The notes below the pieces were generated by a model. It had not been told where the DNA came from. It searched no databases and worked only from the letters and a program-made list of their open reading frames with translations. A stretch of 64,000 nucleotides of DNA from Fulvitalea axinellae. GTDB lineage: Bacteria; Bacteroidota; Bacteroidia; Cytophagales; Cyclobacteriaceae. Of this stretch, positions 45,558 to 53,880 are shown one piece after another. A program made the translations under genes and the position numbers. The stretch covers positions 1,550,001 through 1,614,000 of the forward strand of contig NZ_AP025314.1 of NCBI RefSeq assembly GCF_036492835.1. The letters are read 5' to 3'. The first letter of the stretch is position 1; each line of letters starts with the position of its first letter.

Positions 45558-47846
45558 TTATTTCCGCTTGTTTTTTCCTTTAAAATGCCTTTTTCTATCG
45601 AGTGATCCTTTGGCTTTGCGAGGGCCTTGTTGGGTACGCCGTTTTTTTGGACGCTCGTAAACGCTTCTTTCATCATCATCCTCTCCTTCGAAGATGAATT
45701 CCAGATCGATTGTCCTGCGGTTGATGTCGGTACCGGTTACCCTTACCTGCACTTCGTCACCCAAAGCGATTATGCGCTTGTTTCTGGTGCCGATAATGCG
45801 GTAGTTCTCCTCGTCAAATTCGTAGAAATCGTCGGTGAAGGAGCTTAATCTGGCCATTCCTTCGCATTTGGTTTCCTGAATTTCGACGAATACGCCCCAT
45901 TCCGTCACTCCCGATACTATTCCGGTCCAGTCACGGTCTTCCATCGATTCCATATACTCGACTTGCTTGTATTTGATGGAAGCCCTTTCGGCGTCGGCCG
46001 CAACTTTTTCCCTTTCGGAAGAATGTTGGCATCGGCCTTCGAATTCTTCAGGATCCACCGATTTTCCTCCTTTGAGATAACGATCCAACAATCGGTGAAC
46101 CATCATGTCCGGATAACGGCGGATAGGGGAAGTGAAGTGCGTATAATGGTTAAACGCCAAACCGAAGTGAATCATCGGCTCTATGGTGTATTTGGCTTTG
46201 GCCATAGATCGAATCGCCAGGGTTTCGAGCAGGTTCTGCTCGGGTTTGCCTTCCACATCAGAGAGCAAGTGGTTAAGCGATTCGGAAACATGGTCCTCGT
46301 CAGTGTCCAGGTTTTGGCCGAACCTTTTTGCGAAACGTCCAAAGTCCGCCAGTCGTTCCGGGTCCGGATAGTCGTGGACACGGTAGACGAAGGTGTCTTT
46401 CGGTTTGCCTTTGCGCATATGGTAGACAAATTCCGCCACTTTTTTATTTGCCAAAAGCATAAAGTCTTCCACCAGCTTGTGTGCGTCTTTGCGCTCTTTC
46501 GGTATTACTCCTAGGGGTTTTCCGTCCTCGTCAAGTTTGAACTTGACCTCAGTGGTTTCGAAGTTGATCGAGCCGTTGGCGAATCGTTTGGCGCGGAGTT
46601 TTAGCGCCAGCTCGTTGAGTTTGATGATTTCTTGATGGAAATCGCCTTCGCCAGTTTCGATCCGTTCCTGAGCCTCTTCGTAAGTGAATCGGCGGTCGGA
46701 ATAGATTACCGTACGGCCAAACCATTCGCGCATGACTTTCCCGTTGTCATTGAGTTCGAAAACGGCTGAGAACGCCAACTTTTCCTCTTTTGGCCTAAGC
46801 GAACAAAGGCCGTTCGATAGCCTTTCGGGAAGCATCGGGATGGTACGGTCCACTAGGTAGACGGACGTGGCCCTTTCGTAAGCTTCCTCTTCCAGCCTTG
46901 TTTCCGGACGGACATAATGCGTAACGTCGGCGATGTGAATACCGACTTCGGTGTTGCCGTTGTCCAGATATTGGATGGAAAGGGCATCGTCGAAGTCTTT
47001 GGCGTCGAGCGGGTCGATGGTGAAGGTGGTGACATCACGGAAGTCACGGCGCTTTTTGCGCTCTTCTTCGGTGATTTTCTCCGGAATTTTATTGGCTTCT
47101 TTCTCCACAGCTCCAGGAAATTCGAACGGAAGTCCGAACTCGGCCATAATGGCGTGAATTTCGGTTTCGTTTTCGCCGGATTTGCCCAATACGCGCTGGA
47201 TTTCGCCTTTCGGGTTTTTGTTTCGCTTGCCGTCAGGCCATTGCGTCACCTTGGCGATTACCTTGTCGTTGTGTTTGGCTTCGCCGATATTCTCCAACGG
47301 AATGAAAATGTCGTTATGCATTTTCTTGTTGTCGGAAACTACGAAAGCGAAACGCGGGGAAATCTCGATATGCCCAACGAATTCTTCCCGTCCGCGCTTG
47401 ACGATTTCCGTCACATAACCTTCTGGGCGGGAGCCGTGGCGTTGGTTTTGGTTGATCGCCACCTGAACGGTGTCTTTGTCGAGAGCGCCCTTAAGGTCGG
47501 CGCTTTTTACGTAAACGTCTTTGTCAAGGCCTTCGCAGATTATGTAGGCGAACCTCGGGTTTACGTAATCCACCACGCCTTCGATTGTGGCGTCGGTGAG
47601 GTTGGTTTTGTATAGCTTCGGCCCGACTTCCTTGATCATTCCCTGACGGGCCATGGTTTCGAGATAGTCGCTGGCCTTTTGCTTGGTTTTCCGATCCTTG
47701 ATCATCAGTTCCCGGCACACCCGCCTTACGGAGAACGCTTTGGACTTGTACTTGTCAAGTACGTTGAGCAAGTCTTGGCTTAAAGTAGCGATTCTCTTCT
47801 TTACTTTATTGCTGGAATTTTTTTTGCCTTTTTTCTTCTTTGACAT
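45558..47846 (-). CDS. rnr: Ribonuclease R
   Basis: 762 residues. N-terminal winged-helix and cold-shock domains (about 15-230; VEGVVDYVNPRFAYIICE), the RNB catalytic domain (about 265-590) with the metal site TIDPLDAKDFDDALSI, and a C-terminal S1 domain (about 640-725; WTGIVSGVTEWGVFVEIQET). A Lys/Arg-rich tail (KGSLDRKRHFKGKNKRK) ends the chain, as in other RNase R proteins. It degrades structured RNA 3' to 5'. The start MSKKKKGKK agrees with a basic N-terminus. Confidence 0.96.
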   Translation of the reverse strand: MSKKKKGKKNSSNKVKKRIATLSQDLLNVLDKYKSKAFSVRRVCRELMIKDRKTKQKASDYLETMARQGMIKEVGPKLYKTNLTDATIEGVVDYVNPRFAYIICEGLDKDVYVKSADLKGALDKDTVQVAINQNQRHGSRPEGYVTEIVKRGREEFVGHIEISPRFAFVVSDNKKMHNDIFIPLENIGEAKHNDKVIAKVTQWPDGKRNKNPKGEIQRVLGKSGENETEIHAIMAEFGLPFEFPGAVEKEANKIPEKITEEERKKRRDFRDVTTFTIDPLDAKDFDDALSIQYLDNGNTEVGIHIADVTHYVRPETRLEEEAYERATSVYLVDRTIPMLPERLSNGLCSLRPKEEKLAFSAVFELNDNGKVMREWFGRTVIYSDRRFTYEEAQERIETGEGDFHQEIIKLNELALKLRAKRFANGSINFETTEVKFKLDEDGKPLGVIPKERKDAHKLVEDFMLLANKKVAEFVYHMRKGKPKDTFVYRVHDYPDPERLADFGRFAKRFGQNLDTDEDHVSESLNHLLSDVEGKPEQNLLETLAIRSMAKAKYTIEPMIHFGLAFNHYTHFTSPIRRYPDMMVHRLLDRYLKGGKSVDPEEFEGRCQHSSEREKVAADAERASIKYKQVEYMESMEDRDWTGIVSGVTEWGVFVEIQETKCEGMARLSSFTDDFYEFDEENYRIIGTRNKRIIALGDEVQVRVTGTDINRRTIDLEFIFEGEDDDERSVYERPKKRRTQQGPRKAKGSLDRKRHFKGKNKRK

Positions 47847-48178
47847 AATAGGGTTGTTAGAGTGTTGTCCGCCAAAAAGTCCTTTTAGCCCTGGCGTTGG
47901 GTGGATTTTGGGAGTCGCGCCAGGTTTTTCCGCGTAGTTCTAAGCGGTGCCTTTGTTTATCAATAAAGGCGCAATCGGACAAAAATGTTAAAGGAAGGGT
48001 TTTACTCGCTTTGCGCGCGCCGATTGCATTTTCGGTGCGGTTGTTTTTCTGAATGCGGAAAAAACCTTCGGGGTGTTGTAGTAATTGGTACTCGTTTTTT
48101 GAAATTGTCATCCGGAACCGTCCGGAATGTTGTGGCATCATATCTTTTTTCCCTTCAGCCACGGGCGTCTAGTCTTTA
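47847..48178. other. Intergenic region upstream of rnr (332 nt)
   Basis: Between rnr and the exonuclease-like gene on the minus strand. No terminator for the upstream gene and no clear TAnnTTTG element were found. No small gene is supported. Confidence 0.45.
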
Positions 48179-48874
48179 TCACAGTATCGTAATCTCTTGG
48201 AATGGCTTCTCGTTTTTGAGCTTTGCCATCACTTGTGCTGTTAGCAGTACGTTAGTTTTGGCCGTTTCGTGTATATCATCATTGGCCAATTCATGGTGAA
48301 ACGCATTATTTACTTCTCCTCCGGAAAGTATTCGCATTTCGGCTTGAACTCCTAAGGCCGTTGCCAATAGAGTCAGGGGAGTGTATCCTTTGTAGTCTCC
48401 GAACCTCCACATTTCGGAGGTGTCCCAATTTTTGTTTTGCGCCGGCCGTTTGGTCGACAGGTCAAGCGGGGGAGGCAAGGGAAGCCCGAGGATCACCGCT
48501 CGCCTGCAAAGGTAGGGAAAATCAAACTCTTTTCCGTTATGAGCGCAAAGTATCAGGCGATTCCGGTCGAACTTTGTGTTTATCATTCGGAAGAAATCTT
48601 CCAATAAAGTGGCTTCAGGGCCTTGAAAGGCCTTAATCCTAAGGTTTTGTCCGTCTTCAGTTTTTTTGAAAATTCCGGCGCCGATTGAAATTATCTGCCC
48701 GAATTCGGCGTAGATTCCCGCCTTTTTCAGATAAGAGTCTTCAGCGTTACCTTGCCAACCCTTCATTTTGTGTTTTTTCCGCCACAAGTTCTGCCACTGT
48801 TCCGGCAGGGAGTGAAAGTCGTCGGATTGCGAAGCCGTTTCTACACTTATAATCAGGAGCTGGTCGGGGAGCAT
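48179..48874 (-). CDS. PolB-like 3'-5' exonuclease homologue with lost catalytic acids
   Basis: 231 residues with clear similarity along the whole length to the predicted 3'-5' exonuclease family (DNA_pol_B_exo2): KAGIYAEFGQIISI, LCAHNGKEFDFPYLCRR, FGDYKGYTPLTLLA. The DEDD metal residues are only partly kept. Motif I, normally LDIET, reads IISVET, so the first Asp is Ser10 (Glu12 remains). Motif II Asp118 (EFDF) is present. Motif III, normally YCxxDV, reads TAKTNV, so Tyr is Thr204 and Asp is Asn208. The enzyme is probably inactive or altered. It lies 41 nt after trmN6 and may share its transcript. Confidence 0.8.
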   Translation of the reverse strand: MLPDQLLIISVETASQSDDFHSLPEQWQNLWRKKHKMKGWQGNAEDSYLKKAGIYAEFGQIISIGAGIFKKTEDGQNLRIKAFQGPEATLLEDFFRMINTKFDRNRLILCAHNGKEFDFPYLCRRAVILGLPLPPPLDLSTKRPAQNKNWDTSEMWRFGDYKGYTPLTLLATALGVQAEMRILSGGEVNNAFHHELANDDIHETAKTNVLLTAQVMAKLKNEKPFQEITIL

Positions 48875-48915
48875 ACGTCAGTTCTTTTCGGGAGCTTTCG
48901 CAAAAGCCAAGCCGG

Positions 48916-49632
48916 TCAGAGAAAAAGGTAGTAAGGTTTCATAAAGCGGGTAAATTCTTCGGTGTATACTCCCGGTTCGCTGTTTATGGCAATTTCATTT
49001 TCTGGAATATCGTCAACTTTTTTCTTTGAGTATGATCCGATTTCTCTGATTACTTTGCCCTTTACAGTACCTCGGACTTTTGTCGAAGTTTGGAGAAACA
49101 AACCGCATCTTTTTGCTATTTGCTCGAACTCCCTGCTTTGTCGTTCGGGTAAAAGCAAGAAAAACTCTCCGCTGTCCGAGATGAGTTTCGAGCAGGATTG
49201 GGCTAAATCGGAAAAGCTAAGGTGGTCATTGTGAAAGGCTTTGCTTCTTTTTTGGTCCGAACTTTTGATATGGTCAGGGTAAAACGGCGGATTGCAAATG
49301 ATCAGATCGAACTTTTTGTCCGTGGCTTGGACAAATTCCTGTATCGAAGCGTGTTCGATGTTTAGCCTGTCGTACCAAGGGCTGTTCTTAAAGTTCTCCA
49401 AGGCTTGTTGGAAAGCGTCGGAGTCGATTTCTACGGCTGTTATTTGACTGTTCGGGTGCCTTTGGGCTAGCATCAGGGTGAGCAGGCCGGTGCCGGTGCC
49501 GATGTCGAGGATGTTTTTGGCGCCGGGCTTTGTGACGAAAGACCCGAAAAGGCAAGCGTCTGTGGAAACTTTCATGCCGCAACGGTCTTGTTGGATTCGA
49601 AATTGTTTGAATTCGAAATAGTCGTTGGCCAT
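48916..49632 (-). CDS. trmN6: tRNA1(Val) (adenine(37)-N6)-methyltransferase
   Basis: 238 residues, Rossmann-fold methyltransferase. SAM site DIGTGTGLLTLMLAQR (about 42-57) and the adenine-N6 catalytic motif ICNPPFYPDH are typical of YfiC/TrmN6, as is the start FEFKQFRIQQDRCGMKVSTD. It methylates A37 of tRNA1(Val). It precedes the exonuclease-like gene and follows the rnhA terminator. Confidence 0.92.
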   Translation of the reverse strand: MANDYFEFKQFRIQQDRCGMKVSTDACLFGSFVTKPGAKNILDIGTGTGLLTLMLAQRHPNSQITAVEIDSDAFQQALENFKNSPWYDRLNIEHASIQEFVQATDKKFDLIICNPPFYPDHIKSSDQKRSKAFHNDHLSFSDLAQSCSKLISDSGEFFLLLPERQSREFEQIAKRCGLFLQTSTKVRGTVKGKVIREIGSYSKKKVDDIPENEIAINSEPGVYTEEFTRFMKPYYLFL

Positions 49633-49660
49633 CTTGTCTGGAGGTATTCTAAAGAAAAAA

Positions 49661-49686
49661 TGCCCTCCCGGTTTTACGGAAGGGCA
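49661..49686 (-). terminator. Rho-independent terminator of marC-rnhA
   Basis: Stem TGCCCT/AGGGCA extended by CCG/CGG after one mismatch, with a 6-nt loop; a T run follows on the minus strand. It lies 23 nt after the rnhA stop. Confidence 0.82.
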
Positions 49687-49708
49687 ATGCTTTTGTTTCT
49701 AGGGCGAA

Positions 49709-50194
49709 TCAGAAAAGGCCTTTTGTTCCGTTTTCCCTTTCGTAGCCTAGGTCCGCTTTGAGGTTATGGCCTTTGCCGCTTTCCACAGCCAGCTCGTCGC
49801 AACGTTCGTTCTCCTCTATGCCCGCATGGCCTTTTACCCACTGAAATTTCACCTTGTGGCGGTTGTATAGTGGGATGAATTTTTGCCAAAGGTCCGGGTT
49901 TTTCTTACCCTTGAAGCCTTTTTTCTGCCAGCCCCAGAGCCAACCTTTGGCTACGGCGTCCACTACGTATTTCGAATCCGAATATATCAGTACGTTCAGC
50001 CCTTCGCCTTTTAGCGCTTCCAATCCTTTGATCACGGCCAACAACTCCATTCGGTTGTTTGTGGTCAGGCGGAAGCCTTCCGAAAGCTCTTTGCGGTGCT
50101 GTTTGTACTTGAGGACGGTTCCGTAACCTCCCGGTCCGGGGTTGCCGCTGGAAGCTCCGTCGGTGTATATTACTACTGTATCAGAGAATGACAT
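49709..50194 (-). CDS. rnhA: Ribonuclease HI
   Basis: 161 residues. The DEDD carboxylates are all present: Asp in IYTDGASSGNPGPGG, Glu in NNRMELLAVIKGLEAL, Asp in IYSDSKYVVDA and Asp in ENERCDELAVE. The basic handle region WGWQKKGFKGKKNPDLW is also present, as in E. coli RNase HI. It cuts the RNA strand of RNA-DNA hybrids. Its start overlaps the marC end by 14 nt, so translation of the two is probably coupled. Confidence 0.96.
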   Translation of the reverse strand: MSFSDTVVIYTDGASSGNPGPGGYGTVLKYKQHRKELSEGFRLTTNNRMELLAVIKGLEALKGEGLNVLIYSDSKYVVDAVAKGWLWGWQKKGFKGKKNPDLWQKFIPLYNRHKVKFQWVKGHAGIEENERCDELAVESGKGHNLKADLGYERENGTKGLF

Positions 50195-50759
50195 TTGTTT
50201 TGAAAAGTTTGATGGCGATGGCCAAAAGAATAATGCCGAATACTTTGCGAAGCACGTTTAGCAAGGCCTGCCCGAAGATTTTCGAAAGCCAGCCGGAACT
50301 TTTCAATACGGCGAATACAAGCAAAAGGTTGACGATGATGCCCACCAGAATATTACTGACATCGTATTCGGCGCGGAGCGACACGATGGTGGTCATGGTT
50401 CCGGCGCCTGCCAAAAGCGGGAAAGCCAAGGGTACGATGGATGACGATGAGGAATCTTCGGACGGATCGGATTTGAATAGCTCGATTCCGAGAACCATTT
50501 CCATTCCCATCAAAAACAAGATAAGCGCACCTGCGATGGCGAATGAGCCGACGTCTATGCCGAACAGCTTAAGGATCGAGCTTCCCAGAAAAAGGAAAGT
50601 GATCATGATAAAGCCGGCGACTAACGTGGCTTTGGCCGAATGAATAGAGCCCGTTTTACGGCGCAAATCCAAGATGATGGGGAGCGCGCCGATAATGTCG
50701 ATCACCGAAAACAGGATCAGTGATACGGAGGCGATTTCTTTGAAATTAAATGCAAACAT
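50181..50759 (-). CDS. MarC-family integral membrane protein
   Basis: 192 residues with about six membrane helices. FSVIDIIGALPIILDLRRKT and IAGALILFLMGMEMVLG are the MarC (UPF0056) hallmarks, with VPLAFPLLAGAGTMTT in the middle. Its function is unknown; the old link to multiple antibiotic resistance in E. coli was not upheld. It is the first gene of a two-gene unit with rnhA. Confidence 0.9.
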   Translation of the reverse strand: MFAFNFKEIASVSLILFSVIDIIGALPIILDLRRKTGSIHSAKATLVAGFIMITFLFLGSSILKLFGIDVGSFAIAGALILFLMGMEMVLGIELFKSDPSEDSSSSSIVPLAFPLLAGAGTMTTIVSLRAEYDVSNILVGIIVNLLLVFAVLKSSGWLSKIFGQALLNVLRKVFGIILLAIAIKLFKTNVIL

Positions 50760-50852
50760 TTCGAGTTCTGGTAAAGCCTTTTGACTTCGCTTATGTTCGG
50801 CATGGCCGATTTTCTATCTTAATATGTCGGAATGCCGTAATTATTATGCCTA

Positions 50853-51911
50853 TTAGCTGAAATTTTCCTTGAAGAAGTTCATCAACCCGTTAACGCCCTC
50901 CTGAGGGACGTTGGGGAAATTGGCGATTCGGAACGTGCTTTCTTTCCAATCTCCGTAGCCGTTACCGAGCAAAAAGCCGGCTTTTTTCGCTTCGTCTTTT
51001 ATTTTCAAAACAATTTTCGGGTCGGCCTGAAGTGGAATTACCGTGCGGGAACGGGCTTCTGGGTTTTGGATCAGCCAAGAGAAAGTGTTGTTCCCGGCAA
51101 TGAGTTTTTCCCATTCCACAAAGCGGGAAAGCGTCAGTTTTTCTATTTCCGAAATATGTTTTGACTCTTCCAGCGTGCGCATCAGCATATAGATTCCGAT
51201 AACGTTTGGCGTATGCGTGGTTTGGAATTCACGGCCCATATCGGCCATGAAAGTAAAACTGTTGTAGTGGCTGCTTTCGCCAATATCGTAAGCTCTGCGT
51301 ATAGCTTGGGGTGAACATATCATCACGGCCATGCCGGCCGGCAAACCGAAGCATTTCTGAACCGAAGCGAACCAAACATCAGCCTGTTTCCAGTCGAGTT
51401 GGAGGCCGGCCATAGAAGAAGTGGCGTCGACGGCGATCAGCCCGTCGAAGTTTTTGCGGAAGCCGCGCATTACGCTGTCTGGAAGTTCCGTTCCCGTGGA
51501 CGTTTCGTTATGTGTCAGGCACAACACTTCCGACGTTTCCGGAATATGGATGTTTTCCGGATTGGGAAGATCGTCTACGTCGAAATAGTGTTTGAGTACC
51601 CTACGGCCGAGTTTGCTGGCGTTTCGGGTCCATTTTTGGCCGAAGGCGCCGTTGTAGACGTGGAAACTTTCGCTGAGTGTCAGGCTTTGGGCCACAATCT
51701 CCCAACATTCCGTTGCGGACGAAACGAAAAATAGCCTGTAATCTTCGGGCATATCGAGCTTTTCCCTCATGAGGGCGGTCGTTTTCCGCGAAATTTCCAC
51801 GAATTCTGGACTGCGGTGGTTGACGCTCATTAAGCTTTTCTCGAACGCTTCGTTGAAGAATTCCGGCAACCTAGGATTGACGGCCGACGGGCCCGGGTAG
51901 AATGAGTACAT
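50853..51911 (-). CDS. Class V aminotransferase, probable phosphoserine aminotransferase
   Basis: 352 residues from ATG 51911 (MYSFYPGPSAVNPRLPEFF); the 23 codons upstream are basic and unlike the family. Class V PLP fold: SSATECWEIVAQSL, LTHNETSTGTELPD, VDATSSMAG, and the PLP-lysine in WFASVQKCFGLPAGM. Bacteroidota use such SerC-like proteins, shorter in motif similarity than E. coli SerC, for serine synthesis, often beside serA; no serA is in the window. An alanine-glyoxylate aminotransferase role is possible, so no gene symbol is given. Confidence 0.85.
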   Translation of the reverse strand: MYSFYPGPSAVNPRLPEFFNEAFEKSLMSVNHRSPEFVEISRKTTALMREKLDMPEDYRLFFVSSATECWEIVAQSLTLSESFHVYNGAFGQKWTRNASKLGRRVLKHYFDVDDLPNPENIHIPETSEVLCLTHNETSTGTELPDSVMRGFRKNFDGLIAVDATSSMAGLQLDWKQADVWFASVQKCFGLPAGMAVMICSPQAIRRAYDIGESSHYNSFTFMADMGREFQTTHTPNVIGIYMLMRTLEESKHISEIEKLTLSRFVEWEKLIAGNNTFSWLIQNPEARSRTVIPLQADPKIVLKIKDEAKKAGFLLGNGYGDWKESTFRIANFPNVPQEGVNGLMNFFKENFS

Positions 51912-52200
51912 GCTTTTCGTTTTTGGCTGTTGGTGACGACGGTTTTGATCCCGCCGTCCTTTGACGCTGCGAAAGTACATAAGTCAGACGAAAGGGAAAA
52001 GCCTTCCGCGCAAATGGTTCCGGACGCCTAAATGTTTAAAAATAAGGACTGTTTTGCGCTTGGCTTGTTTTGTGCGGAATAGTTGTGTCGGAGACGGTTT
52101 TCGACATTTAGTATTTTGAATGAAACCGGAAAAGGGAAATCTAAAACAGTGATTGATTTTTTGAATTCACTATAAAATTTCCCAAAATCCGCACATAAAT

Positions 52201-53517
52201 TTATTTCGCTAAGGCTATTCTGACTTTCCGTTTCTTCAAGCGTTCCTTTTCCAGTTTGGAGATTACGCTTTGGGCCACGTCCCGTTTTACGGCGACGTAA
52301 GATGCTTTATCCTGCACTTCGATTATTCCCAACTCGCCTTTTTCTATTCCGCCCTTTTGGAGGATCCATCCGACAAGGTCCATTTTACGGATTTTGTCTT
52401 TTTTGCCGGCGCTGATATAAAGCGTAGTCCATTCCGGTGGCGTAAGCGGTCTTATTTCCAAAGGAAGTTCCAATTGTTCGCTTTCCTGTATGTATTCAGG
52501 AACAGTCTCTTCCGAAGAAAGCACAAGGTAGGAATTGCCCTTTGCGCTCATTCTGGAAGTTCGACCATTACGGTGGGTGAAGGATTTCTCGTCGGTGGGG
52601 AGCTGGTAGTGGATTACGTGTTTGATTTCCGGAATGTCCAGTCCGCGAGCGGCCAAGTCGGTCGCGATTAGTGTGTTGACGGAACCGTTTCTGAATTTCA
52701 GCAATTCCCGCTCCCTTTCCTCTTGGTCAAGTCCGCCGTGGAATATGCCGTGTAGAAAATTGTCTTGCCTTAAAAGCGAGCTGATCCGGTTGACGGCCTC
52801 GCGGTGGTTGCAGAATACGATGGTGAGCCCGCTGTCCAGAGTTCCCATCAATAGCCGTAGGGCTTCCAGCTTGTCATGTCCTTCGGAGCGGACAAAAAGC
52901 TGTCGGAGGCCTTCGTTAGTCTTCGCTTCGGTTAAGAAATCGAGCTTTGAAGGAGATTCAAGGCCTACAAACGACGGGATTTGACCCAAAGTGGTGGCCG
53001 ATGTAAGGGTTTTGTATTTAAGGCTTGGAAGCTGGCTTACGATTTCTTCCATATCGGTTTGAAAACCCAGTTCCAGACTTTTGTCAAACTCGTCAAGGAT
53101 AAGGGCTTTAATAGTTGTCGGATCAAAATTTTGACGGCGAAGATGATCGGCCAAACGCCCCGGAGTGCCGATAAGCACGGCTGGGGGGGAGGCGAGATTG
53201 TTCGTTTCGGTTTTCATGGAATGCCCGCCGTAGCAACAGTTTACCTTAAAGCCGGTGCTCATTTTTCTGAAAACACTTTCGACTTGTAGCGCAAGTTCCC
53301 TTGAAGGAACGATAACCAAGGCTTGGATTCCTGTGGCTTCCGGCGAAAGGCGCAACAACATCGGAAGTAGGAAAGCCACGGTTTTGCCCGATCCGGTGGG
53401 GGACGTCAAGATGATTTCCTGATTTAGGCGTGCGGTTTTGAGCGACGCTTCTTGCATCGGGTTCAAAGTCTTGATTCCCAAGCGGGCTAAACAGTGGTCG
53501 GTCGTTTTGTCTGGCAT
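52201..53517 (-). CDS. DEAD-box RNA helicase with DbpA-type RNA-binding domain
   Basis: 438 residues from ATG 53517 (MPDKTTDHCLARLG); a likely -7 element at 53551-53558 would put the transcript start after the upstream ATG at 53553, which supports this choice. Motifs: TSPTGSGKT (I), PSRELALQ (Ia), TPGRL (Ib), DEFD in place of DEAD (II), SAT (III), IATDLAARGLDIP (V), HRNGRTSRM (VI, with N for the usual I/R). The C-terminal 70 residues are the DbpA RNA-binding domain (GKKDKIRKMDLVGWILQKGG), which in E. coli targets 23S rRNA. A ribosome assembly role is likely. Confidence 0.93.
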   Translation of the reverse strand: MPDKTTDHCLARLGIKTLNPMQEASLKTARLNQEIILTSPTGSGKTVAFLLPMLLRLSPEATGIQALVIVPSRELALQVESVFRKMSTGFKVNCCYGGHSMKTETNNLASPPAVLIGTPGRLADHLRRQNFDPTTIKALILDEFDKSLELGFQTDMEEIVSQLPSLKYKTLTSATTLGQIPSFVGLESPSKLDFLTEAKTNEGLRQLFVRSEGHDKLEALRLLMGTLDSGLTIVFCNHREAVNRISSLLRQDNFLHGIFHGGLDQEERERELLKFRNGSVNTLIATDLAARGLDIPEIKHVIHYQLPTDEKSFTHRNGRTSRMSAKGNSYLVLSSEETVPEYIQESEQLELPLEIRPLTPPEWTTLYISAGKKDKIRKMDLVGWILQKGGIEKGELGIIEVQDKASYVAVKRDVAQSVISKLEKERLKKRKVRIALAK

Positions 53518-53880
53518 GTTTTTCTGTGACGATTTTGGACAAAGTACGGACAAAGGTAAGCAACGAAAACTTAGAGATGGCTATCTGTTGATAATGTTCG
53601 TTGTGTTTTGAACCGGGGCGACTAATGTTTCTGTTCTGGTTTTATTGTCTTTTTGAATAAAAAACTGCATGGTATTGATGTGGGAGGAGTGTTTTCGAAA
53701 TAAAACATGCATATAAGATAATATTTATAACTATAAAGCTGTATCAAGTCTTAAAATATGATAATTTACACATGAAAACGGATCTTGTACTTTATAAGGT
53801 CGTCCCCTTGATGTCTGTAGGTAGAAATACCATTAAAAATAGGGGTGGTTTAAGTGTGGATAAAAACTCATTAGTCTTAC
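53518..53880. other. Intergenic region between divergent genes (363 nt)
   Basis: Holds the likely helicase promoter (53551-53558). The part before the T9SS gene is very AT-rich (about 53690-53780) but no full promoter pair was found for the plus strand. No supported gene. Confidence 0.5.
53551..53558 (-). promoter_or_regulatory. -7 element TACCTTTG for the DEAD-box gene
   Basis: On the minus strand 53558-53551 reads TACCTTTG, matching TAnnTTTG, about 34 nt before the chosen start codon. No clear TTG is seen 17-20 nt further upstream. Confidence 0.4.

Noticed and set aside
46917..47615. Plus-strand frame of 232 codons opposite rnr
   Set aside because: Antisense to the cold-shock and RNB domains of RNase R, with no domain of its own.
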